A DNA stretch of 9,309 nucleotides from an uncultured Blautia sp. (GTDB taxonomy: Bacteria; Bacillota; Clostridia; Lachnospirales; Lachnospiraceae), in assembly GCA_946629475.1 (NCBI GenBank), contig CAMOXX010000102.1, forward strand, positions 1 through 9,309. The letters are read 5' to 3'. Within the stretch, counting starts at the first letter, position 1. Each line of letters opens with the position of its first letter. The translations under genes and the position numbers were made by a program. The notes beneath the pieces are model-generated. The model was not told the DNA's origin, made no database searches, and was given only the letters and a program-made list of their open reading frames with translations. Below, piece by piece: positions 1 through 5,141 of this stretch.

Positions 1-33
1 AAACAGGTCGGAAATGATTTTCAAAAAAAGATG

Positions 34-62
34 TTGCATGTATGCAGTTTTTAGGGTACAAT
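34..62 (+). promoter_or_regulatory. Promoter of the tRNA-Trp gene
   Basis: A -35 box TTGCAT (34-39) and a -10 box TACAAT (57-62) are separated by exactly 17 nt, a good vegetative sigma-70/SigA pattern. Transcription would begin around 69-70, a few bases before the mature tRNA 5' end at 75, which is the short leader expected for a tRNA gene later trimmed by RNase P. No other gene begins between it and the tRNA. Confidence 0.75.
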
Positions 63-74
63 CTTTTTTGGTAC

Positions 75-145
75 AGGGGATTGGTCAAATGGTATGATAG
101 GGGTCTCCAAAACCTTTGGTGGGAGTTCGATTCTCTCATCCCCTG
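75..145 (+). tRNA. tRNA-Trp (anticodon CCA)
   Basis: The sequence folds into a complete cloverleaf. Acceptor stem 75-81 pairs perfectly with 138-144. The D stem is 84-87/95-98. The anticodon stem 100-104/112-116 has two G-T pairs. The anticodon loop is 105-111 with CCA at 107-109. There is a 4-nt variable loop, and the T arm 121-125/133-137 has loop TTCGATT. Anticodon CCA reads UGG, so it charges tryptophan; discriminator G145 agrees with bacterial tRNA-Trp identity. The 3' CCA is not encoded and must be added after transcription. It is a single-gene unit with its own promoter and terminator. Confidence 0.97.
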
Positions 146-159
146 CTGCAAATAAAAAA

Positions 160-198
160 CCTTCAGATAACTTGAACAGGTTGTCTGAAGGCTTTTTT
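160..198 (+). terminator. Intrinsic terminator after tRNA-Trp
   Basis: A 12-bp stem (160-171 with 180-191, one G-T pair) closes an 8-nt loop and is followed by C and six T (193-198). This is a classic Rho-independent terminator 15 nt after the tRNA. The mnmA start lies only 34 nt downstream, and I see no acceptable promoter in that gap, so mnmA may depend on read-through. Confidence 0.9.
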
Positions 199-232
199 CA
201 TACCTGGATTCTTTGAAAGGATGGCTGTATTA

Positions 233-1312
233 ATGAAAAAGGCAATCATTGCGATGAGCGGCGGCGTGGACAGCTCTGTGGCTGCACTGCTTACGAAGGA
301 GAGTGGAGATGACTGCATCGGAGTCACCATGAAGCTCTTTCAGAACGATGATATCGGTGTTTCGAAAGAGAAATCCTGCTGTTCGATCGATGACGTGGAG
401 GATGCGAGAGCGGTCGCTTATAAAATCGGGATTCCGTATTATGTACTGAATTTTACGGAACGTTTTCGTGAGACAGTGATGCAGCGGTTTGTGGATGCAT
501 ACAGGAGCGGATCGACCCCGAATCCCTGCATTGACTGCAACCGCTGGCTGAAATTTGAGCGTCTTTTTCAGACGATGGAGGAGCTTTCACGGGATTACAT
601 TGTGACCGGCCATTATGCGAGAATCCGTTATGATGAAGAAAGCGGCAGATATCTTCTCATGAAAGCGGCAGATCTATCTAAGGACCAATCGTATGTCCTC
701 TACACGCTTACCCAGAATCAGCTGGCCCATGTGCGGCTTCCTCTGGGGGAACTCCGCAAGGACGAGGTGCGCAGTATCGCAGCAGAACACGGCTTTGTAA
801 ATGCGAAGAAGCATGACAGCCAGGATATCTGCTTTGTACCTGATGGGAACTATGCAGCGTTTATCGAGCGTTTTTCCGGGATTCAGGATGTCCCGGGGGA
901 TTTTGTTGACATGAACGGCGGGTATATCGCCAGGCATAAGGGCATTACCCATTATACGATCGGCCAGAGGCGGGGGCTTGGGGTTCCGGCTGCGAGCAGG
1001 CTGTATGTCTGCGAAATCAACACGGAGCGCAACACGGTTGTGCTGGGCAGCAACGAGGATCTTTTCCGAAGGGAGCTCACGGCTGGAAACGTGAACATGA
1101 TCAGCAGGGAGCGTCTCACAGAGCCTGTCAGAGTCCATGCAAAGATCCGGTACCGGCACCGTGAACAGCCGGCCACAGCATGGCAGGATGAGGATGGAAT
1201 GCTTCATGTGCGTTTTGACGAGCCCCAGAGAGCGATCACAAAGGGACAGGCTGTCGTGATGTACGACGGCGACACGGTTGTAGGAGGAGGCGTAATCGAA
1301 AAGATTGTGTAA
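233..1312 (+). CDS. mnmA: tRNA-specific 2-thiouridylase MnmA
   Basis: MnmA thiolates C2 of U34 in the wobble position of tRNA-Lys, -Glu and -Gln, using ATP and persulfide sulfur relayed from a cysteine desulfurase. It is cytoplasmic. Numbering from the start chosen here (359 residues, normal family length): the PP-loop SGGVDSS is at 9-15, the catalytic cysteine is in NPCIDCN (Cys99), and the second cysteine is in DSQDICF (Cys200). These are the two cysteines expected to form the active-site pair. TGHYARI follows near 125 and the family's GQRRGLG motif lies in the C-terminal half. An in-frame ATG at 221 would add MAVL, but it touches the GAAAGG purine run (215-220) that would have to be its ribosome binding site. 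ATG 233 gives the canonical MKKAIIAMSGG start. No terminator is visible before the secG promoter. Confidence 0.96.
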   Translation: MKKAIIAMSGGVDSSVAALLTKESGDDCIGVTMKLFQNDDIGVSKEKSCCSIDDVEDARAVAYKIGIPYYVLNFTERFRETVMQRFVDAYRSGSTPNPCIDCNRWLKFERLFQTMEELSRDYIVTGHYARIRYDEESGRYLLMKAADLSKDQSYVLYTLTQNQLAHVRLPLGELRKDEVRSIAAEHGFVNAKKHDSQDICFVPDGNYAAFIERFSGIQDVPGDFVDMNGGYIARHKGITHYTIGQRRGLGVPAASRLYVCEINTERNTVVLGSNEDLFRRELTAGNVNMISRERLTEPVRVHAKIRYRHREQPATAWQDEDGMLHVRFDEPQRAITKGQAVVMYDGDTVVGGGVIEKIV

Positions 1313-1329
1313 ACTGCGCCAGAAAACTG

Positions 1330-1358
1330 TTGAAATCATGGAGAGCCTGTGGTAGAAT
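1330..1358 (+). promoter_or_regulatory. Predicted promoter of secG
   Basis: TTGAAA (1330-1335), a 17-nt spacer and TAGAAT (1353-1358) form a good SigA-type promoter in the 77-nt gap between mnmA and secG. Transcription would begin near 1365, leaving a leader of about 25 nt that includes the AGGAGGT ribosome binding site at 1374-1380. It would make secG, and possibly smpB by read-through, independent of mnmA. Confidence 0.75.
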
Positions 1359-1389
1359 AATTCCCAGTTGATTAGGAGGTGTAACAAAA

Positions 1390-1626
1390 GTGGGAGTCCT
1401 TAGAGTCATTTTGACGATCATTTTCGTATTGAACTGCATAGCGCTTACGGTTGTCGTTCTTATGCAGGAGGGCAAATCCCAGGGTCTTGGTGCCATCGCA
1501 GGCGCTGCTGAATCCTACTGGGGAAAAAACAAGGGCCGTTCGATGGAGGGCGGACTTGAAAGGGCCACAACGATAATGGCGGTATTATTCTTTGTTCTGA
1601 CGATCGTACTGAATCTGAACTTCTGA
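1390..1626 (+). CDS. secG: Preprotein translocase subunit SecG
   Basis: SecG is the small integral-membrane subunit of the SecYEG channel and assists SecA-driven export of unfolded preproteins. The 78-residue protein has the family layout: a transmembrane helix at about residues 3-25, the conserved cytoplasmic segment LMQEGKSQGLGAIAG, a short polar loop, and a second helix at about 54-76. The start codon is GTG, 9 nt after a perfect AGGAGGT, and no ATG is better placed. Its own promoter lies just upstream and a strong terminator begins 32 nt after the stop codon. In Bacillus subtilis secG is followed by yvaK, rnr, smpB and ssrA; here smpB follows directly with no rnr between. Confidence 0.95.
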   Translation: MGVLRVILTIIFVLNCIALTVVVLMQEGKSQGLGAIAGAAESYWGKNKGRSMEGGLERATTIMAVLFFVLTIVLNLNF

Positions 1627-1658
1627 TAAGGGATTATCTGCCAGGCTGATGATGACTG

Positions 1659-1689
1659 AACACTCTTGCTGAAGCAAGAGTGTTTTTTT
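1659..1689 (+). terminator. Intrinsic terminator between secG and smpB
   Basis: A perfect stem of 10-11 bp (1659-1669 with 1674-1684) with a TGAA tetraloop runs directly into a T tract ending at 1689. It should terminate secG transcription efficiently, yet smpB begins 20 nt later. It could therefore act as an attenuator that sets smpB dosage, or as a processed 3' end. Confidence 0.92.
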
Positions 1690-1709
1690 ACCGGAAAGAG
1701 TTGGTATTT

Positions 1710-2180
1710 ATGGCTAAAAAAGAAGGAATTAAGCTCATCGCCAATAATAAAAAGGCGTATCATGATTATTTTATAGAGGAGACTTATGAGGCGGGTATTT
1801 CGCTTGCGGGAACCGAGGTGAAATCCCTCCGCATGGGAAAGTGCAGCGTGAAGGAGAGCTATATCCGGGTGGAAGGAGGGGAACTGCTTGTCTATGGCAT
1901 GCATATTTCCCCCTATGAAAAAGGAAATATTTTTAACAAGGATCCCCTGCGGGTACGGAAGCTTCTGCTGCACCGGCACGAAATCAACCGGATATCCTCG
2001 CGCCTTCAGGAAAAGGGCCTAACGCTGGTTCCGCTGAAGGTTTATTTTAAGAACAGCCTGGTGAAGGTCGAGATAGGGCTTGCACGGGGCAAAAAGCTTT
2101 ACGACAAGCGCCAGGATATCGCAAAAAAGGACCAGAGGAGAGAGGCGGAGAGAGACTTCAAGGTGAAGAACCTGTATTAA
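1710..2180 (+). CDS. smpB: SsrA-binding protein SmpB
   Basis: SmpB binds tmRNA (SsrA) and delivers it to ribosomes stalled on broken messages during trans-translation. The 156-residue protein shows the family core: HDYFIEETYEAGI (18-30), GTEVKSLR (34-41), the HISPYEKGNIFN segment (about 65-76), DPLRVRKLLLH, and the basic GKKLYDKR tail running to the C-terminus. That tail enters the mRNA channel in known SmpB structures. An upstream in-frame GTG at 1680 lies inside the terminator stem and is rejected. ATG 1710 has GGAAAGAG (1693-1700) at 9 nt spacing. No tmRNA gene is recognisable in this window, although ssrA is often adjacent. Confidence 0.96.
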   Translation: MAKKEGIKLIANNKKAYHDYFIEETYEAGISLAGTEVKSLRMGKCSVKESYIRVEGGELLVYGMHISPYEKGNIFNKDPLRVRKLLLHRHEINRISSRLQEKGLTLVPLKVYFKNSLVKVEIGLARGKKLYDKRQDIAKKDQRREAERDFKVKNLY

Positions 2181-2238
2181 AAAAAGTTGTCAATTCTTAA
2201 GGAAATGTAAAAAGAGTATGAAAACAAAAGCCGTTTGG

Positions 2239-2267
2239 TTGACAAGAAAAGTATACTCTGCAATAAT
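2239..2267 (+). promoter_or_regulatory. Strong predicted promoter upstream of the tandem 112-bp repeats
   Basis: A consensus -35 TTGACA (2239-2244) is followed after 17 nt by AATAAT (2262-2267), preceded by TG at 2259-2260, that is, an extended -10. Alternative -10 registers (ATAATA or TAATAT) need 18-19 nt spacing. Transcription would begin near 2274, about 5 nt before the first repeat unit. No open reading frame with a ribosome binding site begins soon after it, which points to a non-coding transcript or a long leader. Confidence 0.7.
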
Positions 2268-2278
2268 ATGATTACAAC

Positions 2279-2390
2279 GCCAAAAGTCCTGAAACCACGC
2301 AAGCTTGCTTGCAAGTGGTTGAAAGGACTTGAGGCGTGCCCCGACATGAGGAAGAAATGGGGCAGGGGCCCCATGGAATCCGAATGGCGG
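2279..2390 (+). repeat. Tandem repeat unit, copy 1 (112 bp)
   Basis: First of two head-to-tail units identical at every base. The unit begins GCCAAAAGTCC and ends in GAATGGCGG. It contains an imperfect palindrome around AAGCTT (2301-2306) and a GC-rich second half. There, 2337-2342 can pair with 2359-2364, or 2357-2363 with 2368-2374. The period is not a multiple of three (112 = 3x37+1), so it is not a coding repeat. Confidence 0.95.
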
Positions 2391-2502
2391 GCCAAAAGTC
2401 CTGAAACCACGCAAGCTTGCTTGCAAGTGGTTGAAAGGACTTGAGGCGTGCCCCGACATGAGGAAGAAATGGGGCAGGGGCCCCATGGAATCCGAATGGC
2501 GG
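2391..2502 (+). repeat. Tandem repeat unit, copy 2 (112 bp)
   Basis: A perfect second copy of 2279-2390, offset by 112. Identity continues for two more bases (GC, 2503-2504) before the sequence diverges into the 3' hairpin. The absence of any substitution between copies suggests recent duplication, ongoing copy-number change, or correction between copies. An assembly artefact is also possible. Confidence 0.95.
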
Positions 2503-2551
2503 GCAGGATTGTGGAAGCACGAAGTGCGGAACAATCCGAAATCTGCTTTTT
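2503..2551 (+). terminator. Imperfect terminator-like hairpin closing the repeat array
   Basis: GGATTGT (2506-2512) pairs with ACAATCC (2531-2537). Above a purine internal loop, GCAC (2517-2520) pairs with GTGC (2524-2527) around a GAA loop. GCAG (2503-2506) can alternatively pair with CTGC (2543-2546), which is followed directly by five T (2547-2551). The base of the stem is interrupted by the CGAAAT stretch, so it is weaker than the other terminators here and could be conditional. Confidence 0.45.
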
Positions 2552-2606
2552 CTGAGTTAATCATAGATTGCTCGTGTTTAAATAATGTGCTTTATGGAGA
2601 TCAATG

Positions 2607-3716
2607 ATGAGAATGAAAAGAATTGCATTTGCAGGAGCTGTGCTCTTGACTGCATTTGCGGCAGGTTGCGGCACCAGATCCATCGAAACTGCTCCAACAG
2701 AAGCTGTGGTAACTCCGACGCCTGCCCCGGCTCCTGAAATCACTGTCGAACCGGCAGTTACAGCAGCTCCGGAAGGCGTGCTTGTTAATATGGAAAAGGT
2801 TGAGGAACCCGAGGAATTTGACGCCGAGAATTATATCGGAGAAAAGACAGATTCTTCGTCCAGTGTTCTGATCGTCAATCAGACAGGCGATATGATTGAA
2901 CACATTTTTATCCGTGCGGCAGCCCGGGACGACGGGAGCAGCGATGCATGGGGCGACGAGCTGATTCACACATTTGACTGGCCGGACCAGGAGAGTGCCA
3001 TCTATTATTACGAAAACAACCAGATCGATCTGGAAGGCAGCACGGCTACAAGCTATGATATACGGATATCCTACGAGGAGGAAAACCGTTCCGAACTGTA
3101 TTATCGGAACCTTCCGCTTCCTCTGATGAAAGAGCTGAGGCTTTGTCTTGATATTTCGGGCGATTTCGGGGTACCCTACGCAAGATATATTACAATCAAC
3201 GGGAACAGGGAATACAGTACCCTGCAGGAAGTCAGGGCATGGTACGGGCTTGATGTCGAGGAGACCGAGTACGAGGAAAGCGAAACTTCCACAACAGAAT
3301 ACGATGAAACAGATATTCTGCCGACTCCGGTGCCTGATGATGAGACTACTACGACAACAACGGAGCGGTCGGAAACTGCGGAACCAACTCCGGCTCCTTC
3401 AACCGCAGTTGAGACAACAGTCGAGACAACAGTCGAGACAACAACGGAGGCGGCGACAACAGCGACTACAGAAACCCAATACACTGAACCTCCTACGGAA
3501 GAATACTATGATGAGCCGGACCCGGATGCTTCCACAGCGCAGGGCTATATCGGACAGTCGCTCGGGAGTCTGATGGGGGCCATGGGCAGCCCCTCCGGCA
3601 GTGAATACAGCGATGAGCCGGGAGCAGGCCGGACAGGATATCATTATTACGGAAGCTTTACCGTTTCCACATCTGTGGACGATGATGGAAATGAGACGAT
3701 CACCGGAATCTGGTAA
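2607..3716 (+). CDS. Predicted lipoprotein with Thr/Glu/Pro-rich linker and two globular domains
   Basis: No specific function can be assigned. Numbered from ATG 2607 (369 residues): a positively charged start and hydrophobic segment end in a lipobox AAGC, so Cys21 should be lipidated and the protein anchored outside the membrane. Residues 22-56 are a Pro/Thr/Ala spacer. About 79-215 form a globular, aromatic and acidic domain. About 216-311 are an extremely Thr/Glu/Pro-rich linker containing three VETT repeats. About 313-369 form a C-terminal domain (YIGQSLGSLMGAMGSP, later YYGSFTVSTS) whose pattern resembles small BamE/BLIP-like repeats seen in other Clostridia lipoproteins; that resemblance is inference. 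ATG 2604 is one codon earlier, but 2607 has better spacing (7 nt) from GGAG at 2596-2599. pyrH follows after 20 nt, so it probably shares the operon. Immediately upstream lies the tandem-repeat RNA region. Confidence 0.85.
   Translation: MRMKRIAFAGAVLLTAFAAGCGTRSIETAPTEAVVTPTPAPAPEITVEPAVTAAPEGVLVNMEKVEEPEEFDAENYIGEKTDSSSSVLIVNQTGDMIEHIFIRAAARDDGSSDAWGDELIHTFDWPDQESAIYYYENNQIDLEGSTATSYDIRISYEEENRSELYYRNLPLPLMKELRLCLDISGDFGVPYARYITINGNREYSTLQEVRAWYGLDVEETEYEESETSTTEYDETDILPTPVPDDETTTTTTERSETAEPTPAPSTAVETTVETTVETTTEAATTATTETQYTEPPTEEYYDEPDPDASTAQGYIGQSLGSLMGAMGSPSGSEYSDEPGAGRTGYHYYGSFTVSTSVDDDGNETITGIW
3408..3443 (+). repeat. Three 12-bp in-frame tandem repeats in the lipoprotein linker
   Basis: The unit GT(T/C)GAGACAACA occurs three times in succession (3408-3419, 3420-3431, 3432-3443); the last two are identical. 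They encode VETT three times within the Thr-rich linker. Because the unit is a multiple of three, slippage would lengthen or shorten the linker without breaking the frame. Confidence 0.9.
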
Positions 3717-3736
3717 TCCATCCAAAGGAGGAAGAT

Positions 3737-4441
3737 ATGAAACGAGTATTATTGAAACTGAGCGGGGAAGCGCTTGCCGGAGGCCAGAAAACGGGCTTCG
3801 ACGAGAAAACGGTGATTGGAGTGGCGCAGCAGATCAGGACGATCGCCGATGAGGGAATCCAGGTTGGAATTGTGATCGGAGGCGGCAATTTCTGGCGCGG
3901 CCGTACCAGCGAAACGATCGACCGGAATAAAGCGGATCAGATCGGGATGCTCGCGACGATCATGAACTGTATCTACGTATCGGATATCTGCCGGTATGTC
4001 GGTTTGAAGACAGAGATATTCACCCCATTTGCCTGCGGCGGATTTACATCCCTCTACTCGATCGACAAAGTGAACGAGGCTTTTTCGGAAGGAAAAATCG
4101 TATTTTTCGCAGGAGGAACCGGACATCCGTATTTCTCCACCGACACGGCAACCGTGCTCCGCGCGATCGAGATCTCCGCGGATGCGATCCTGGTGGCAAA
4201 GGCGATCGACGGAATCTATGACAGCGATCCGAAAATCAATCCGAAAGCCGTCAAATATGATGAGATATCCATTCAGGAAGTTGTGGACCGCAAGCTCGCG
4301 GCGATGGATCTGACATCATCGATGATGTGCCTCGAAAACCATATGCCGATGCTGGTATTCGCGCTGGAGGAGGAGAATTCCATCATCAATGCTGTCCGGG
4401 GAGAGTTTCACGGAACAAGAGTGACTGTTGATAAGAAATAA
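3737..4441 (+). CDS. pyrH: Uridylate kinase (UMP kinase) PyrH
   Basis: PyrH phosphorylates UMP to UDP with ATP, a step of pyrimidine nucleotide synthesis in the cytoplasm. Bacterial enzymes are hexamers of the amino-acid-kinase fold, typically activated by GTP and inhibited by UTP. The 234 residues match the usual length. Visible motifs are LKLSGEAL (6-13, with Lys7 for phosphate binding), GGGNFWRG (48-55), DQIGMLAT (67-74), GGTGHPYFSTDTA (126-138, UMP binding) and AKAIDGIYDSDP (154-165, nucleotide binding). The start has AAAGGAGG (3724-3731) at good spacing. It follows the lipoprotein by 20 nt and precedes frr by 56 nt. Pairing of pyrH with frr is very widespread in bacteria; the usual rpsB-tsf upstream is absent here. 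Confidence 0.97.
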   Translation: MKRVLLKLSGEALAGGQKTGFDEKTVIGVAQQIRTIADEGIQVGIVIGGGNFWRGRTSETIDRNKADQIGMLATIMNCIYVSDICRYVGLKTEIFTPFACGGFTSLYSIDKVNEAFSEGKIVFFAGGTGHPYFSTDTATVLRAIEISADAILVAKAIDGIYDSDPKINPKAVKYDEISIQEVVDRKLAAMDLTSSMMCLENHMPMLVFALEEENSIINAVRGEFHGTRVTVDKK

Positions 4442-4497
4442 GGGTAAAGAATCGGTACCTTCACAGATATCATACATGAAAAGGAGAGGAAAGCACC

Positions 4498-5049
4498 ATG
4501 GATGAAAGAGTTCAGAAGTACGAAGACAAGATGAAAAAAACACTCAGCAGCTTTGAGGCTGAACTTGCTACAATTCGCGCAGGCAGGGCAAATCCGCATA
4601 TTCTGGATAAGCTGACGGTCGACTATTACGGAACTCCGACACCGATCCAGCAGGTAGCAAATGTGACCGTCCCTGAGGCAAGGATGATTCAGATCCAGCC
4701 GTGGGAGAGCAGCCTGATTAAAAAGATCGAGAAGGCAATCCTCGCCTCTGATCTTGGACTGAATCCCAACAATGACGGAAAAGTGATCCGCCTGATCTTC
4801 CCTGAGCTGACTGAAGAGCGCCGTAAACAGCTTGTGAAGGATGTAAAGAAAAAGGGAGAAGGCGCAAAGGTTGCAATCCGCAACATTCGCCGTGATGCAA
4901 ATGATACGTTCAAGAAGCTCGTAAAGCAGGACGTTTCGGAGGATGAGGTGAAGGATCTGAACGATGAGATTCAGAAACTGACCGACAAATACATCAAGGA
5001 AATTGATGTTGTTGTCGAGAACAAGTCTAAAGAGATTCTTACCGTATAA
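4498..5049 (+). CDS. frr: Ribosome recycling factor
   Basis: RRF acts with EF-G to split post-termination ribosomes into subunits. The 183-residue protein is close to the usual 185. It shows the signature RAGRANPHILDKLTVDYYGT (27-46), VPEARMIQIQPWE, the SDLGLNPNNDG segment, LTEERRKQLVK, and the long charged three-helix-bundle C-terminal region with IRNIRRDA. The start is supported by AGGAGAGG at 4482-4489, 8 nt before ATG. It sits between pyrH and uppS, the standard order in Bacillota, but a terminator-like hairpin lies shortly after its stop codon. Confidence 0.97.
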   Translation: MDERVQKYEDKMKKTLSSFEAELATIRAGRANPHILDKLTVDYYGTPTPIQQVANVTVPEARMIQIQPWESSLIKKIEKAILASDLGLNPNNDGKVIRLIFPELTEERRKQLVKDVKKKGEGAKVAIRNIRRDANDTFKKLVKQDVSEDEVKDLNDEIQKLTDKYIKEIDVVVENKSKEILTV

Positions 5050-5070
5050 ATACCGGCGCAGTCATAGGAA

Positions 5071-5108
5071 AAAGACAAAGAGCCCCATCAGCAGGGTTCT
5101 TTGTTTTT
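5071..5108 (+). terminator. Intrinsic terminator or attenuator between frr and uppS
   Basis: An 11-bp stem (5075-5085 with 5094-5104, one G-T pair) with an 8-nt loop runs into five T (5104-5108). Four more flanking A/G bases (5071-5074) can pair with the T run, so it may also work on the other strand. It lies within an otherwise tight operon; the uppS ATG follows 33 nt later and no promoter fits between. Confidence 0.85.
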
Positions 5109-5141
5109 ACAGGAAAGAGTGCGGGAAGCAAGGAGGGTGTT

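Larger units (their letters stand above)
2274..2551 (+). ncRNA. Candidate structured RNA or duplicated leader: promoter, two identical 112-nt units, terminator-like hairpin
   Basis: No known RNA family is recognised. Seen in the sequence: a strong promoter places the start at about 2274; two perfect 112-nt units fill 2279-2502; a hairpin at 2503-2546 ends in five T. Each unit holds hairpin I (in copy 1: 2284-2290/2324-2330, then 2293-2298/2315-2320, then 2299-2304/2307-2312). Its helices are separated by a purine loop (GA opposite GAA) and a two-A bulge. A GC-rich hairpin region follows. Reading frames through it are shadow frames without ribosome binding sites. The predicted RNA would be about 278 nt if it ends at the T run. 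Without termination there it becomes the 5' leader of the lipoprotein-pyrH operon. Searches for tmRNA, 6S, T-box or c-di-GMP riboswitch signatures by eye found none. Confidence 0.45.

Noticed and set aside
674..1387. Long minus-strand open frame opposite mnmA
   Set aside because: Shadow of the mnmA coding frame; no family resemblance and no ribosome binding site, and mnmA is unmistakable.
1680..1709. Upstream GTG start for smpB
   Set aside because: The codon lies in the secG terminator stem; the family N-terminus and the ribosome binding site both support ATG 1710.
2291..2364. Resemblance of parts of the repeat to a c-di-GMP riboswitch (CACGCAA) or to the phage MS2 hairpin (ACATGAGGA)
   Set aside because: Only short strings match; the conserved core and stem pairing of either element are absent.
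2279..2504. Possible CRISPR array
   Set aside because: The two 112-bp copies abut with no spacer between them, and the unit is far longer than CRISPR repeats; no cas genes are present.
2177..2564. Overlapping reading frames of 69-124 codons on both strands through the tandem repeat
   Set aside because: They exist because the repeat lacks stops in several frames. The 112-bp period shifts the frame between copies, so the repeats are not translated alike, none has a good ribosome binding site, and the + frame begins inside the promoter.
2181..2603. Possible tmRNA (ssrA) beside smpB
   Set aside because: No tRNA-like 5' and 3' ends that pair with each other, no TTCGA-type T arm and no tag reading frame ending in an AA-type degron were found.
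3176..3484. Minus-strand frame rich in Val and Ser opposite the lipoprotein linker
   Set aside because: It is the reverse reading of the Thr-rich low-complexity linker, not a gene.
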